DNA of 12,582 bases from Propionibacteriales bacterium (GTDB lineage: Bacteria; Actinomycetota; Actinomycetes; Propionibacteriales; Propionibacteriaceae), in NCBI GenBank assembly GCA_030453285.1, contig JAKDKP010000012.1, positions 1 to 12,582 of the forward strand, written 5' to 3'. Of this stretch, positions 1 through 9,152 are shown in pieces (the stretch's first letter is position 1; every line of letters begins with the position of its first letter). Below the pieces are notes generated by a model. The model worked only from the letters and a program-made list of their open reading frames with translations. It did no database searches and was not told the origin of the DNA. The translations under genes and the position numbers were made by a program.

Positions 1-229
1 GCATCTGCAGCAGTCCCATCACGGCCTGGGCGGTGACGGATTTGCCGCTGCCGGATTCGCCGACGATGGCCAGGGTTTCTCCAGCTCGTACGGAGAAGGA
101 GACACCGTTGACGGCCTTGACCAGACCGTCGGCGGTGCTGAACTCGACGGCGAGGTCGGTCACCTCGAGCACGGGCTCTGTGTCCTCGACGTACGGGGTC
201 CGATCCCTCTCGTGGGTGGTCGCGGTCAC
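1..229 (-). CDS. OppD-like peptide ABC transporter ATP-binding protein (partial, C-terminus beyond window)
   Basis: This is the N-terminal 76 residues of an ABC ATPase; the rest lies beyond the left edge. A Walker A motif GESGSGKS is visible at about residues 57-64, preceded by the usual first beta strands of the nucleotide-binding domain ([10 protein letters not shown], then [18 protein letters not shown]). It would hydrolyse ATP on the cytoplasmic face to drive the adjacent OppB/OppC-like permeases. I chose the GTG at 229 because GAGGTGA lies 5 nt upstream. A second in-frame GTG at 238 overlaps the upstream permease stop and has a poorer ribosome site. The gene is the fourth in the importer operon. 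Assignment to the OppD/DppD type rests on the context and the Walker A neighbourhood; signature and Walker B motifs are not in the window. Confidence 0.88.
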   Translation of the reverse strand, partial: MTATTHERDRTPYVEDTEPVLEVTDLAVEFSTADGLVKAVNGVSFSVRAGETLAIVGESGSGKSVTAQAVMGLLQM

Positions 230-234
230 GCCGG

Positions 235-1173
235 TCACCTCAGCTTCGGATCGAGGGCGTCGCGCAGGTTGTCGCCCAGCACGACGAAGGACAGGATCGT
301 GGCCAGCAGGCAGGTCAGGGGCACCAGCAGCAGGTGCGGCGACCCCCCGGTGAACCACTGCGAACCGTCACTGATCATGATTCCCCAACTGACCGCCGGA
401 CGTCGGACACCGATGCCGAGGAACGCCAGCACCGCCTCGGTGGCGATCACGCCGGCGATCGCGGTCGGCACCAGTGCGGTCACCGGGCCGATGGCATTGG
501 GCAGGATGTGACGGAACATGATCCGGCCGTCCGAGGCTCCCAGCACCCGCGCGGCCATCACGTAGTCGAGGTTCTTGGTCTCCAGCACGCTGGCGCGGAC
601 GTAACGGGTGTAGCCCATCCAGCCGAAGGCGGTCAGCACGATGGCGGGTTGGACGATGGAGGCGAGCGGCCCGCCGATCGGCACGTTGCGGAACATCGAC
701 AGCAGCAGCAGGGCCGCCAGCAGCAGCGGGACCACCAGGAAGATCTCCAGCACGCGGGAGATGATCATGTCGACCCAGCCAAGGTAGAAGCCCGAGATGG
801 TGCCGAGCACCAGGCCGATCACCAGTGAGCAGCCGACCACCACGAAGGCGAGCAGCAGGGAGGGCCGTGAGCCGTGGACGACTTGGGCCAACACATCGCA
901 GCCCTGCTGGTTGGTGCCCAACGGGAATTGTCCGCCGAACCACTGGGGTGGGATTCGGGCGACCGAGATGTCGCAACGCTGCGGATCGGTCTGGGTGAAC
1001 ACCCCGGGGAACAGCGCGACGAACACGAAGAACAGCGTGACCAGCAGGGCGATGATCACGTCGGGTCGCCGGATCAGCGTACGGAAGGTGTCCTGCCACA
1101 GGGATCGTGAGCCGGGTCCGATCGGTTGGTCGGCGTGGGCCGCGACAGCGGCTGCTGTGCTGGGGTCAGTCAT
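235..1173 (-). CDS. OppC-like peptide ABC transporter permease
   Basis: A 312-residue inner-membrane permease of the OppC/DppC family, of usual length. A cytoplasmic N-terminal tail leads to a first membrane segment at about residues 38-58. An extracytoplasmic loop follows, with [11 protein letters not shown] in the place of the family's LGTD..GRD motif, then five hydrophobic segments. The cytoplasmic EAA loop is seen as [20 protein letters not shown], and the protein ends DALDPKLR as is typical. Two cysteines in the first loop (RCDIS and QQGCD) could form a disulfide; I recall similar actinobacterial permeases with this pattern. The ATG start overlaps the OppB-like stop by 8 nt and has GAGG about 8 nt upstream, indicating translational coupling. 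It would form the membrane channel with the OppB-like partner. Confidence 0.93.
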   Translation of the reverse strand: MTDPSTAAAVAAHADQPIGPGSRSLWQDTFRTLIRRPDVIIALLVTLFFVFVALFPGVFTQTDPQRCDISVARIPPQWFGGQFPLGTNQQGCDVLAQVVHGSRPSLLLAFVVVGCSLVIGLVLGTISGFYLGWVDMIISRVLEIFLVVPLLLAALLLLSMFRNVPIGGPLASIVQPAIVLTAFGWMGYTRYVRASVLETKNLDYVMAARVLGASDGRIMFRHILPNAIGPVTALVPTAIAGVIATEAVLAFLGIGVRRPAVSWGIMISDGSQWFTGGSPHLLLVPLTCLLATILSFVVLGDNLRDALDPKLR

Positions 1174-2170
1174 AGCGGATCCTCGGGTCCAGCACGGCGT
1201 ACAGAATGTCGACGGCGAACATCACCACGATGGTGATGATCGACAACAGCGACACCATGCCGATCACCACCGACACCTGGCTGTCCTGCACCGCACCCCA
1301 CAGGACGCCACCCATGCCGTAGATGTTCATCATGCCCTCGGTGATCACCGCACCGGCGAGTGCCTCGGCGAAGACGAATCCGACTGCAGTGACGACCGGG
1401 ATCGACGAGTTCCGGACGATGTGGAAGAGCGTCACGTGTCGTTCGCCCAACCCCTTCGATCTGGCCGTACGGACGTGATCGGCGTTGTAGTTCTCGAGTT
1501 GGCTGGCCCGCACCAGGCGGAGGAACGGTGCCGCGCCGGTGAGCCCGAGCAGCAGCCCGGGCACGATGATCGTCGCCCAGGGTGCGTCACGCGAGAACGA
1601 GGGTTTGAACAGCAGGGCCCCCAGACTGTCCTTGCCGAAGGTGTCGGCCATCCAGCCGCTGATCGGCACAGTGAAGATGAACTTGTAGACCAGCAGCATC
1701 ACGAACACCGGGAACGCGTCGATCAGGATGCTGATCAGTCGGATGCCATGATCGGGGGCCTTGCCGCGGAAGCGGGCGGCCACCGAACCAAGGAACATGC
1801 CCATGATCAACCAGGTGATGGTGACCACTAGGAAAAGGCGCAGGGTGTTGGGCGCGGCGGTGGCGACGATGTCGGTGACCGCCCGGCCACGCAGGTCGGT
1901 GCCGAAGTCGCCGGTGGCGTAGTCGCCAAGCCGCTTGCCGAACTGGGCCAGACACGGGTTGCCGATCTGGTCGTAGCAGACATCGTCCAGACCGAACCGC
2001 TTCTCCACGGCCTCGAGTTGCGACTTCGACGGCGCCCGATCACCGAAGAACGCCAAGGCCGGATTGCCGTTGAGCTGGATGGCGAGGGTCGTCAGGAGGT
2101 GCAGGAGGAGCATCACCGCAAACAGGGTGAAGACGCCCTGCACCACCCGACGAACGACGTAACGACTCAA
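1166..2170 (-). CDS. OppB-like peptide ABC transporter permease
   Basis: A 334-residue permease of the OppB/DppB family. It begins with the characteristic N-terminus (RYVVRRVVQGVFTLFAVMLL, first membrane segment). A long extracytoplasmic region follows, with the pattern LEAVEKRFGLDD and GDFGTDLRGRAVTD, where other OppB proteins carry a substrate-side loop. The remaining membrane segments flank the EAA-type loop (VRTARSKGLGERHVTLFHIV), and it ends [10 protein letters not shown]. The start is TTG, which aligns the N-terminus with the family. No clear Shine-Dalgarno site precedes it, and the binding-protein stop is only 7 nt upstream, so translation is probably coupled. Two cysteines in the external loop (VCYDQIGNPC) are likely paired, by inference. 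The substrate is probably oligopeptide or dipeptide but cannot be fixed from sequence. Confidence 0.93.
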   Translation of the reverse strand: MSRYVVRRVVQGVFTLFAVMLLLHLLTTLAIQLNGNPALAFFGDRAPSKSQLEAVEKRFGLDDVCYDQIGNPCLAQFGKRLGDYATGDFGTDLRGRAVTDIVATAAPNTLRLFLVVTITWLIMGMFLGSVAARFRGKAPDHGIRLISILIDAFPVFVMLLVYKFIFTVPISGWMADTFGKDSLGALLFKPSFSRDAPWATIIVPGLLLGLTGAAPFLRLVRASQLENYNADHVRTARSKGLGERHVTLFHIVRNSSIPVVTAVGFVFAEALAGAVITEGMMNIYGMGGVLWGAVQDSQVSVVIGMVSLLSIITIVVMFAVDILYAVLDPRIRYD

Positions 2171-2177
2171 GGTGCGA

Positions 2178-3827
2178 TCAGCCGACGTAGTTCAGCAGGC
2201 GCAGCTTGGTCGAACCACTGAACGGGTCGAGCACCACGTTGTCGACGTTCTCGCTGTAGAACGCGACGCTCTGGCTGAAGCTGATCGGCACGGTCGGGAA
2301 CTCCTTGGCGAGTTCCTGCTCCGCTTCCTGGTACTTGGTCACTGCGGTATCCAGGTCGGGAGCCTTGTCACCCTCGGCGAGCTTGTCCTCGAACGCCTTG
2401 CTGTAGAAGCCGAGCGTGTCGTTGCCGTTCTTGGCGTCACCACTGGCGTACGGACCGACCAAGTAGTTCTCGTTCAGCGGGTAGTCGGGGAACCAGTTGT
2501 TGCGGAAGGCGCCGTCGAACTTGCGGGCCGCACGCCGGGCGAAGAAATCCGGCGCCGGGTCGAGCTCGTAGTCGATGCCGAGGTTCAGCTTGATCTGGTT
2601 GCCGATGGCCTGGAAGTACTGCTCGTTGGCGTCGTCCTGGCCGAGGCTGATCTTGAGCTTCTGACCCTTGGGCCAACCGCCGGCCTTCGCCAGCGCAGCC
2701 TTTGCGGCCGTCGGATCGAACTTGCAGTCTGCGCAGGTGCCGGCCACGCCGCCGGGCACACCATTGGGCACGACCCAACTGTCAGCGGGGACCTCCTGAC
2801 CCGGCAGCACCTGATCAATGATGGCCTGACGGTCGATGGCCATCGAGATGGCCTTGCGGAACTCGATGTTGGTGTACGGAGCACCCTTGTACAACGGGAA
2901 TCCGATGTAGGTCAGGGCGGCGCCGGGGCGGACGACCTTGCGCGAGGTGAGATCGGGATCGTTGTTGGCGCTCTGCCACTCCGACGGCGGCGGAGCCCCG
3001 GTGTCGAGGTCGCCGGCCTGGAAGTCCGGCCAGGACGAAGAACCCTTGTATTCAGTCCATTCGATCTTGTTGTAGTTGGGGGTTTCGGAGCCCTTGTAGT
3101 CGGCCCACTTGGACGCGCTCATGCGTACGCCCTGTTCCCACTGATCAATCTGGAAGGGGCCGTTGCCGATCGGCTTCTTGGCGCACCCCTCGATGTCGTC
3201 GAGGCAGGCCTGGGCGATCGGGAAGAAGCCGGTGTAGCCGAGCATCGTTGGGAACCCGACGAAGGGGCCGGTGAGTTCGACCGTCAGCGTCGTCGGGTCG
3301 ACGACCTTGAGCCCGGACAGCTCCTTGGCCTTGGGCTCCTCCTGGACGGTGATCTTGCCGTCGTCGTCCTCCTCGGTCACGCCCTGCATCTCGTCGTAGC
3401 CGACGAAGCGTTCGAAGAAGTAGTTGTTGGCCATGCCGTTGGGGCCGTACGCGGCGTAGTTCCAGGCCCGGGCGAAGCTCGCGGCGTCGACCGGCTCGCC
3501 GTTCTGGAAGGTGAAGTCGGGCTTCAACTTGATCGTCCAGGTCGTCTTGTCGGTCGAGCTGACGTCCTCGGCGATGTAGTTGTACGGCTTGGTGCTCTGG
3601 GCGTCGTAGCGGACCAAGCCGTCGTAGACCACCTCGAGCACGCCGATGTTGTCACCGACGTTGGAGTCCATCGGGAGGAGCGTCTCCACGTCCTGGGTGA
3701 GCGCGAGGCGCACGGTCTTGTCGCCGCCGGCGCTGCTGGTGTCGCCGCCCGGGTTACCGCCGCCGCCACAACCAGCGACGAGCAGGGTGAGCGCGGCGGC
3801 TGCTGCCGCCAGACTTCGAGCCTTCAT
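2178..3827 (-). CDS. Family 5 extracellular solute-binding lipoprotein (peptide-type ABC importer)
   Basis: A 549-residue secreted lipoprotein, the usual size for SBP_bac_5 (OppA/DppA-type) receptors. The signal peptide is short: a KAR n-region, a hydrophobic stretch, and the lipobox LVAGC with the lipidated cysteine at residue 20, followed by a glycine linker. The mature protein has family features such as DNIGVLEVVYDGLVRYD near the N-terminus and WTIKLKPDFTFQNGEPVDA, the conserved segment before the SFARAWNYA helix. It should bind the ligand outside the membrane and deliver it to the two permeases encoded downstream. The ATG start has GAGG 7 nt upstream. It is the first gene of the operon, so its upstream region (3828-4119) should hold the operon promoter. 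Peptides are the likeliest ligand, but family 5 also includes nickel and sugar-oligomer receptors. Confidence 0.94.
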   Translation of the reverse strand: MKARSLAAAAAALTLLVAGCGGGGNPGGDTSSAGGDKTVRLALTQDVETLLPMDSNVGDNIGVLEVVYDGLVRYDAQSTKPYNYIAEDVSSTDKTTWTIKLKPDFTFQNGEPVDAASFARAWNYAAYGPNGMANNYFFERFVGYDEMQGVTEEDDDGKITVQEEPKAKELSGLKVVDPTTLTVELTGPFVGFPTMLGYTGFFPIAQACLDDIEGCAKKPIGNGPFQIDQWEQGVRMSASKWADYKGSETPNYNKIEWTEYKGSSSWPDFQAGDLDTGAPPPSEWQSANNDPDLTSRKVVRPGAALTYIGFPLYKGAPYTNIEFRKAISMAIDRQAIIDQVLPGQEVPADSWVVPNGVPGGVAGTCADCKFDPTAAKAALAKAGGWPKGQKLKISLGQDDANEQYFQAIGNQIKLNLGIDYELDPAPDFFARRAARKFDGAFRNNWFPDYPLNENYLVGPYASGDAKNGNDTLGFYSKAFEDKLAEGDKAPDLDTAVTKYQEAEQELAKEFPTVPISFSQSVAFYSENVDNVVLDPFSGSTKLRLLNYVG

Positions 3828-6330
<2,503 letters not shown>

Positions 6331-6347
6331 GCGGTCACGTTCGTACG

Positions 6348-6378
6348 CAGGGGCCGCGGCCATCGGCCGTGGCCCCTG
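6348..6378 (+). terminator. GC-rich hairpin downstream of icd (probable terminator)
   Basis: A 14-bp stem with a single G-U pair encloses a 3-nt loop (ATC): left arm 6348-6361, right arm 6365-6378 (CAGGGGCC...GGCCCCTG at the outer ends). It begins 17 nt after the icd stop. There is no U-tract, but strong stems without a U-tract are common at actinobacterial gene ends. It also marks the left side of the toxin-like locus. Confidence 0.7.
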
Positions 6379-6522
6379 TGTCCATCGTGGCGGGTGTGTA
6401 CGCGGGTTGTGAGGGTGTCTGACATCGCCACCCGTCTCGGCCCAGATGCCCTCCCGACCGTCTACCCTCGTGCCCGAGTCCACTCCCCGACCCCGCGCCC
6501 ACCCCCAGGGCGGGCACCGCTG

Positions 6523-7145
6523 ATGCCGAAGACCAAGGCCGCGGGCAAGGCGGTCGGCTTCATCGTCAAGTACGTCGGCGACTTCTTCAAGGTCCCCCGC
6601 AAGCTGTCCACCAAGGCACGCAAGGCCATCAGGGCCGCCCCAGCACCCAAGGGCGTACTGCCCTCTCCGAGGCCCAAGATCGACCCCTCGGTGGCCAAGA
6701 AGATCAAGGCCATGCCTCCCGGCAGTCGACCCGACCCTTCGACTTACCTGAGCAAGGCCGACATCGACAGGCATCTGCAACCCTTCAAGGACTCCGGTGC
6801 AGTGAGGTTCACCAGCAAGTCTGAGGTGGCGAAGCGCAAACCCTGGGGCCGCCCAATGGTACCTTCGCGATCCCCAAGAGTGAGTTCGACGCCGTGATCC
6901 AGCGCACCGGAGGCGATCTCGGCAAGGTCGAGACCAAGCTGGGTCTGGATGCGGGCACGTTGACCGACGGCGACACGCTCATCGCATGGGTGGAGCCGAA
7001 CAGTCTGAAGAACCTGCGCATGCCCGATGGCAATGAGCTCGATGCGAATGACCTCTGGGAACCGGGCGGCTACACTTCTGGTGGGCTGCCGGAAGCAACC
7101 ATCGACGTCCCGGCCGGTTCGGAGTACCGGCCCACTACGGTGTAG
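6523..7145 (+). pseudogene. Frameshifted polymorphic-toxin-like C-terminal domain protein
   Basis: Two overlapping reading frames together encode one protein. The first runs from ATG 6523 and continues in frame to a stop at 6897, but makes sense only to about 6855 (…KPWGRP). The second frame picks up as NGTFAIPKSEFDAVIQRTGG and ends at 7145. Adding one base near 6855-6857 restores a 207-residue product. The first 75 residues are rich in lysine, alanine and proline, without a signal peptide or membrane segment. The remaining 130 or so form a compact domain with YLSKADIDRHLQPF, LRMPDGNELDAN and EPGGYTSGGLPEATID. From memory, the GNE..AN..W.PGG.TSGG.PEA pattern occurs at the C-terminus of polymorphic toxins; I cannot name the family or its activity. 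No N-terminal delivery domain is present. The small paralog array starts 8 nt after the stop, as immunity genes do. The ribosome site is weak (AGGGCGGG about 10 nt upstream). A sequencing error could also explain the frame change. Confidence 0.6.
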
Positions 7146-7153
7146 GGGCAACC

Positions 7154-7417
7154 ATGGCATTCGAATGGGGTGAGGCGATCATCACCCCCGGGCCGCAGCC
7201 CAGCGATGAGGACAACGTCCGCGTACCAGGATGGATCGCCAGCCGGACCGACGACGGCTTCATCTTGACGTGGGACGGCGGGGGAATCGTCGCCAAAGAG
7301 GTCGGCGCCCTCATCACCGAGGCCCAGGCATCTCGACTGAGGGAGCATCCCGAAGAGTTCACCTCGCTCGCCCTCGAGTTGGGGAACGCCGGCCTCGTCC
7401 ATGACATGCCACGTTGA
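7154..7417 (+). CDS. Small paralogous protein, putative immunity protein, copy 1
   Basis: An 87-residue soluble, acidic protein without signal peptide or membrane segment. It is the first of five tandem homologs. The shared core is visible as PSDEDNVR, WIASRTDDGFILTWDGGGIV, an ITEAQ-type helix start, HPEEFTSLALEL and the end AGLVHDMPR. This suggests beta strands in the first half and a helix in the second. The ATG lies 8 nt after the toxin-like gene's stop with GGGG 5 nt upstream, so the two were probably co-translated. An ungapped alignment with copy 5 gives about two-thirds identity (58 of 87 by eye), the closest pair in the array. I do not recognise the family. The immunity role is inferred from position, size and duplication only. 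Confidence 0.75.
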   Translation: MAFEWGEAIITPGPQPSDEDNVRVPGWIASRTDDGFILTWDGGGIVAKEVGALITEAQASRLREHPEEFTSLALELGNAGLVHDMPR

Positions 7418-7441
7418 CAGCATAGAGATGGTGGAGAGTCC

Positions 7442-7681
7442 ATGGTCACGTTCCGCACAGTCGGCCGCCACGAGACGAGCGGCCCTCCATCCAACGACGC
7501 AGACCACGCGTACGGCCAGGGATGGGTCGCCACTCGCACCTCGGCCGGCTACACGCTGGACTGGATGACCGGAGACCTCAATGGCTCCGAAGGGCATGCG
7601 GAGATCACGGCCGCGGAGTTCGCTCGTCTCCGCACCGACCCCGAGGCGTTCACCTCGATTGTGCTTGCGCACGATCGGTAG
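7442..7681 (+). CDS. Small paralogous protein, putative immunity protein, copy 2 (divergent)
   Basis: A 79-residue member of the array and the most divergent. It keeps the ground plan: GPPSNDADHAYGQGWVATRT corresponds to GPPPSDEDNVRGPGWIASRT, then GYTLDWMTGDLNGSEGHAEI, and a helix AAEFARLRTDPEAFTSIVL. It stops early at AHDR, lacking the AGLVHDMPR end of copies 1 and 5. GGAGAG lies about 4 nt upstream of the ATG, and the gene starts 24 nt after copy 1. The frame is open throughout, so it is probably a functional but specialised copy, or an older one. Function is unknown; immunity is inferred from context. Confidence 0.65.
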   Translation: MVTFRTVGRHETSGPPSNDADHAYGQGWVATRTSAGYTLDWMTGDLNGSEGHAEITAAEFARLRTDPEAFTSIVLAHDR

Positions 7682-7720
7682 CCGTCGCTCAGACTTCTGA
7701 CAGGTTCTGCAGGAGGATCG

Positions 7721-7978
7721 ATGGAGATTCCGTTTGGCGTCATGATGACCCTGAGTGGTCCGCCGCCCAGCGATGAGGACAACGTCCAGGGACCCGGCTG
7801 GACCGCCAGCCGTACCGACGATGGCTACGTGTTGAGCTGGGACAGCGGTGAGATCGTCGGCCGAGAAGTGAGCGGGCCGATCAGTGCAGATGACTTCGAC
7901 CACCTGCGCGAACACCCCGAAGACAGCGACACCATGATCAACCGGCTCAAGACCGCCGGACAGGTCCAGCCGCGATGA
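7721..7978 (+). CDS. Small paralogous protein, putative immunity protein, copy 3
   Basis: An 85-residue member of the array. The conserved core is clear: GPPPSDEDNVQGPGWTASRT, DDGYVLSWDSGEIVGREV, an ISADDFDHLREHPED helix and an AGQVQPR end. It starts at ATG with a strong AGGAGG 4 nt upstream, 39 nt after copy 2, and its stop overlaps the start of copy 4 by ATGA. The strong ribosome site suggests it can be translated independently of the genes before it. Like its siblings it lacks signals for export. The role is inferred, as for copy 1. Confidence 0.75.
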   Translation: MEIPFGVMMTLSGPPPSDEDNVQGPGWTASRTDDGYVLSWDSGEIVGREVSGPISADDFDHLREHPEDSDTMINRLKTAGQVQPR

Positions 7979-8279
7979 GCATCGACCAGGTGTCCAACGA
8001 AGGGCCGAACGGTACGGAGTCGTACACCTTCGGCGAGAAGATTATCAGCCCCGGTCCGCGGCCCAGCGACCGGGACAACGTCCGTGGACCGGGTTGGATC
8101 GCCAGCCGGACTGACGATGGTCACCTGCTGAGGTGGACGGCGGCGGTATCGCTGCCGAGAATGTGGCGGCGCCCATCACGACGAGTGACTTCGACCGTCT
8201 CCGGCACGATCCCGAGGAATTTCTCACCATCGTGCATCGGTTGCAGAATGCCGGGCTCGTCCACAAAGCACCACGGTGA
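7975..8279 (+). pseudogene. Frameshifted paralog, putative immunity protein, copy 4
   Basis: This copy begins with the ATGA overlap after copy 3 and has a longer N-terminus (about 14 extra residues) before the family core FGEKIISPGPRPSDRDNVRG, GWIASRTDDGHLLRW. At 8134-8137 it reads TGGACGG where copies 1, 3 and 5 read TGGGAC or TGGGAT. One G is missing, and the frame is lost. In the corrected frame the rest reads DGGGIAAENVAAPITTSDFD, RLRHDPEEFLTIVHRL and QNAGLVHKAPR, ending at TGA 8277-8279, for 101 residues. The uncorrected frame runs on to 8310 as an arginine-rich sequence unlike the family. It is either a real pseudogene or a one-base sequence error in a G run. Confidence 0.8.
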
Positions 8280-8346
8280 TCGTGCACAACACCCTTGTCG
8301 AGACCCCTGACCCTTGTCGGGCCCGTGTGGAGGAGGATGTGGAGCG

Positions 8347-8610
8347 ATGGAGATCCCGATCGGCAAGAAGATGATCTTGGGCGGTCCGCCGCCCAGTGAT
8401 GAGGACACCGTCCGCGGCGATGCTTGGATCGCGAGCCGCACCCCGGATGGATTCCTGCTGACCTGGGATGCCGGTGGCATGGTCTACACCGAGGTCGGGG
8501 CAGTCATCTCTGAGGCCCAGTTCTCCTTGCTGCGTAGGCATCCCGAGGACTTCACCTCGCTCGCCATCGAGTTGGAGCACGCCGGACTCGTCCACGACAT
8601 GCCCCGCTGA
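8347..8610 (+). CDS. Small paralogous protein, putative immunity protein, copy 5
   Basis: An 87-residue protein, full-length and intact, closest to copy 1. Shared segments include PPPSDED, WIASRT, DGFLLTWDAGGMV, EVGAVISEAQ, HPEDFTSLAIEL and the identical end AGLVHDMPR. I chose the ATG at 8347 because the sequence from MEIPIG matches copy 3 (MEIPFG) and GGAGGAGG lies just upstream at about 8328-8336. An in-frame GTG at 8314 would add an 11-residue glycine- and cysteine-rich extension not seen in siblings. It starts 67 nt after copy 4, and a hairpin at 8666-8685 follows. Function is unknown; immunity is inferred from the array. Confidence 0.78.
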   Translation: MEIPIGKKMILGGPPPSDEDTVRGDAWIASRTPDGFLLTWDAGGMVYTEVGAVISEAQFSLLRRHPEDFTSLAIELEHAGLVHDMPR

Positions 8611-8665
8611 TCACTCCTGCCACAATCGCCGTACCCGATGACCAGCGACCGTCTGGCCGAGCTGG

Positions 8666-8685
8666 TGGTGGGGCTGGCCCCACCA
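8666..8685 (+). terminator. Hairpin after the paralog array (possible terminator)
   Basis: An 8-bp perfect stem TGGTGGGG/CCCCACCA closes a 4-nt loop CTGG, 55 nt after the last small gene. No U-tract follows. It is weaker than the icd hairpin and could be chance in GC-rich DNA. The rest of the 8611-8741 gap shows only a 35-codon open frame that I do not accept as a gene. Confidence 0.35.
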
Positions 8686-8741
8686 GAAAGAGGTGGGTCA
8701 GCTGGCTGCCGTCGCGGGGTGGCGCGCGATGAAATGGTTCC

Positions 8742-9140
8742 ATGATCAACAGCATGCGTCCGTGCGTCGTGACCGTCGCCCTCCTCGCCACCATCGCCCT
8801 GTCGGGGTGTGGCACGGGCATCACCACCTCGGGTGAGACCACCGCGCAGCAATCGTTCGAATTCACCGGGACCAGGCTCGCCGTGGTCAACGACAATTCC
8901 AACATGCCGGTCACCCTCTCCCGGCTCCCCGACGACCAGGCCACCGTGCGGGTCGAGGTCCGCACCGACACCAGGGGGCGACGTTCCGAGACACCGGCGT
9001 GGTCCCTGACCGGGTCCACGCTCAACCTCGGATCACCCTGCGGCGCGAGCTGGGTCGGCTACTGCGAAGCCACCTACGAAGTCGGTGTGCCAAAGGGGAC
9101 ACAGGTGACGGTCAACGGGGAACCGGTCACCGTACGCTGA
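8742..9140 (+). CDS. Small secreted lipoprotein of unknown function
   Basis: A 132-residue lipoprotein. The signal peptide has an arginine n-region, a hydrophobic stretch and the lipobox ALSGC with the lipidated cysteine at residue 23. The mature part of about 110 residues is rich in beta-forming alternation (RLAVVNDNSNMPVTLSRL, VRVEVRTDT, LNLGSPCG) and ends VTVNGEPVTVR. It somewhat resembles the opening strands of DUF4097-type putative adhesin proteins, but too weakly to name it. The two cysteines CGASWVGYC could pair outside the cell. ATG 8742 and ATG 8754 both give a workable signal peptide. Neither has a clear ribosome site, so the start is uncertain by four residues. It faces the response regulator convergently, with 12 nt between the two stops. 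Confidence 0.75.
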   Translation: MINSMRPCVVTVALLATIALSGCGTGITTSGETTAQQSFEFTGTRLAVVNDNSNMPVTLSRLPDDQATVRVEVRTDTRGRRSETPAWSLTGSTLNLGSPCGASWVGYCEATYEVGVPKGTQVTVNGEPVTVR

Positions 9141-9152
9141 GACCCGTCGTCC

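Larger units (their letters stand above)
7154..8610 (+). repeat. Tandem array of five paralogous small genes
   Basis: Five homologous genes of about 260 bp lie head to tail in one orientation. Similarity is visible in the DNA as well as the protein. For example, CCCAGCGATGAGGACAACGT occurs in copies 1 and 3 with near matches in copies 4 and 5, followed by a conserved GCCAGCCG-type block about 30 bp later. Copy 2 is the most divergent. The spacers (24, 39, -4 and 67 bp) are not alike, so the duplicated unit was the gene with a variable flank. Confidence 0.85.

Noticed and set aside
6852..6860. Programmed -1 ribosomal frameshift site in the toxin-like gene.
   Set aside because: The local sequence GCCCAATGG does not fit a slippery heptamer and no clear downstream stimulatory hairpin is evident.
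7070..8595. Several minus-strand open frames across the paralog array that resemble each other.
   Set aside because: Their mutual similarity is the mirror of the plus-strand paralogs; the plus-strand frames have ribosome sites and protein-like conservation.
7154..8610. CRISPR array as an explanation of the repeated DNA.
   Set aside because: The repeated unit is a whole coding gene of about 260 bp with diverged copies, not short identical repeats with unique spacers.
8638..8745. A 35-codon open frame (ATG 8638) whose TGA overlaps the lipoprotein ATG as ATGA.
   Set aside because: It has no ribosome site, its composition looks non-coding, and it runs through the hairpin at 8666-8685. The ATGA overlap alone is weak evidence.
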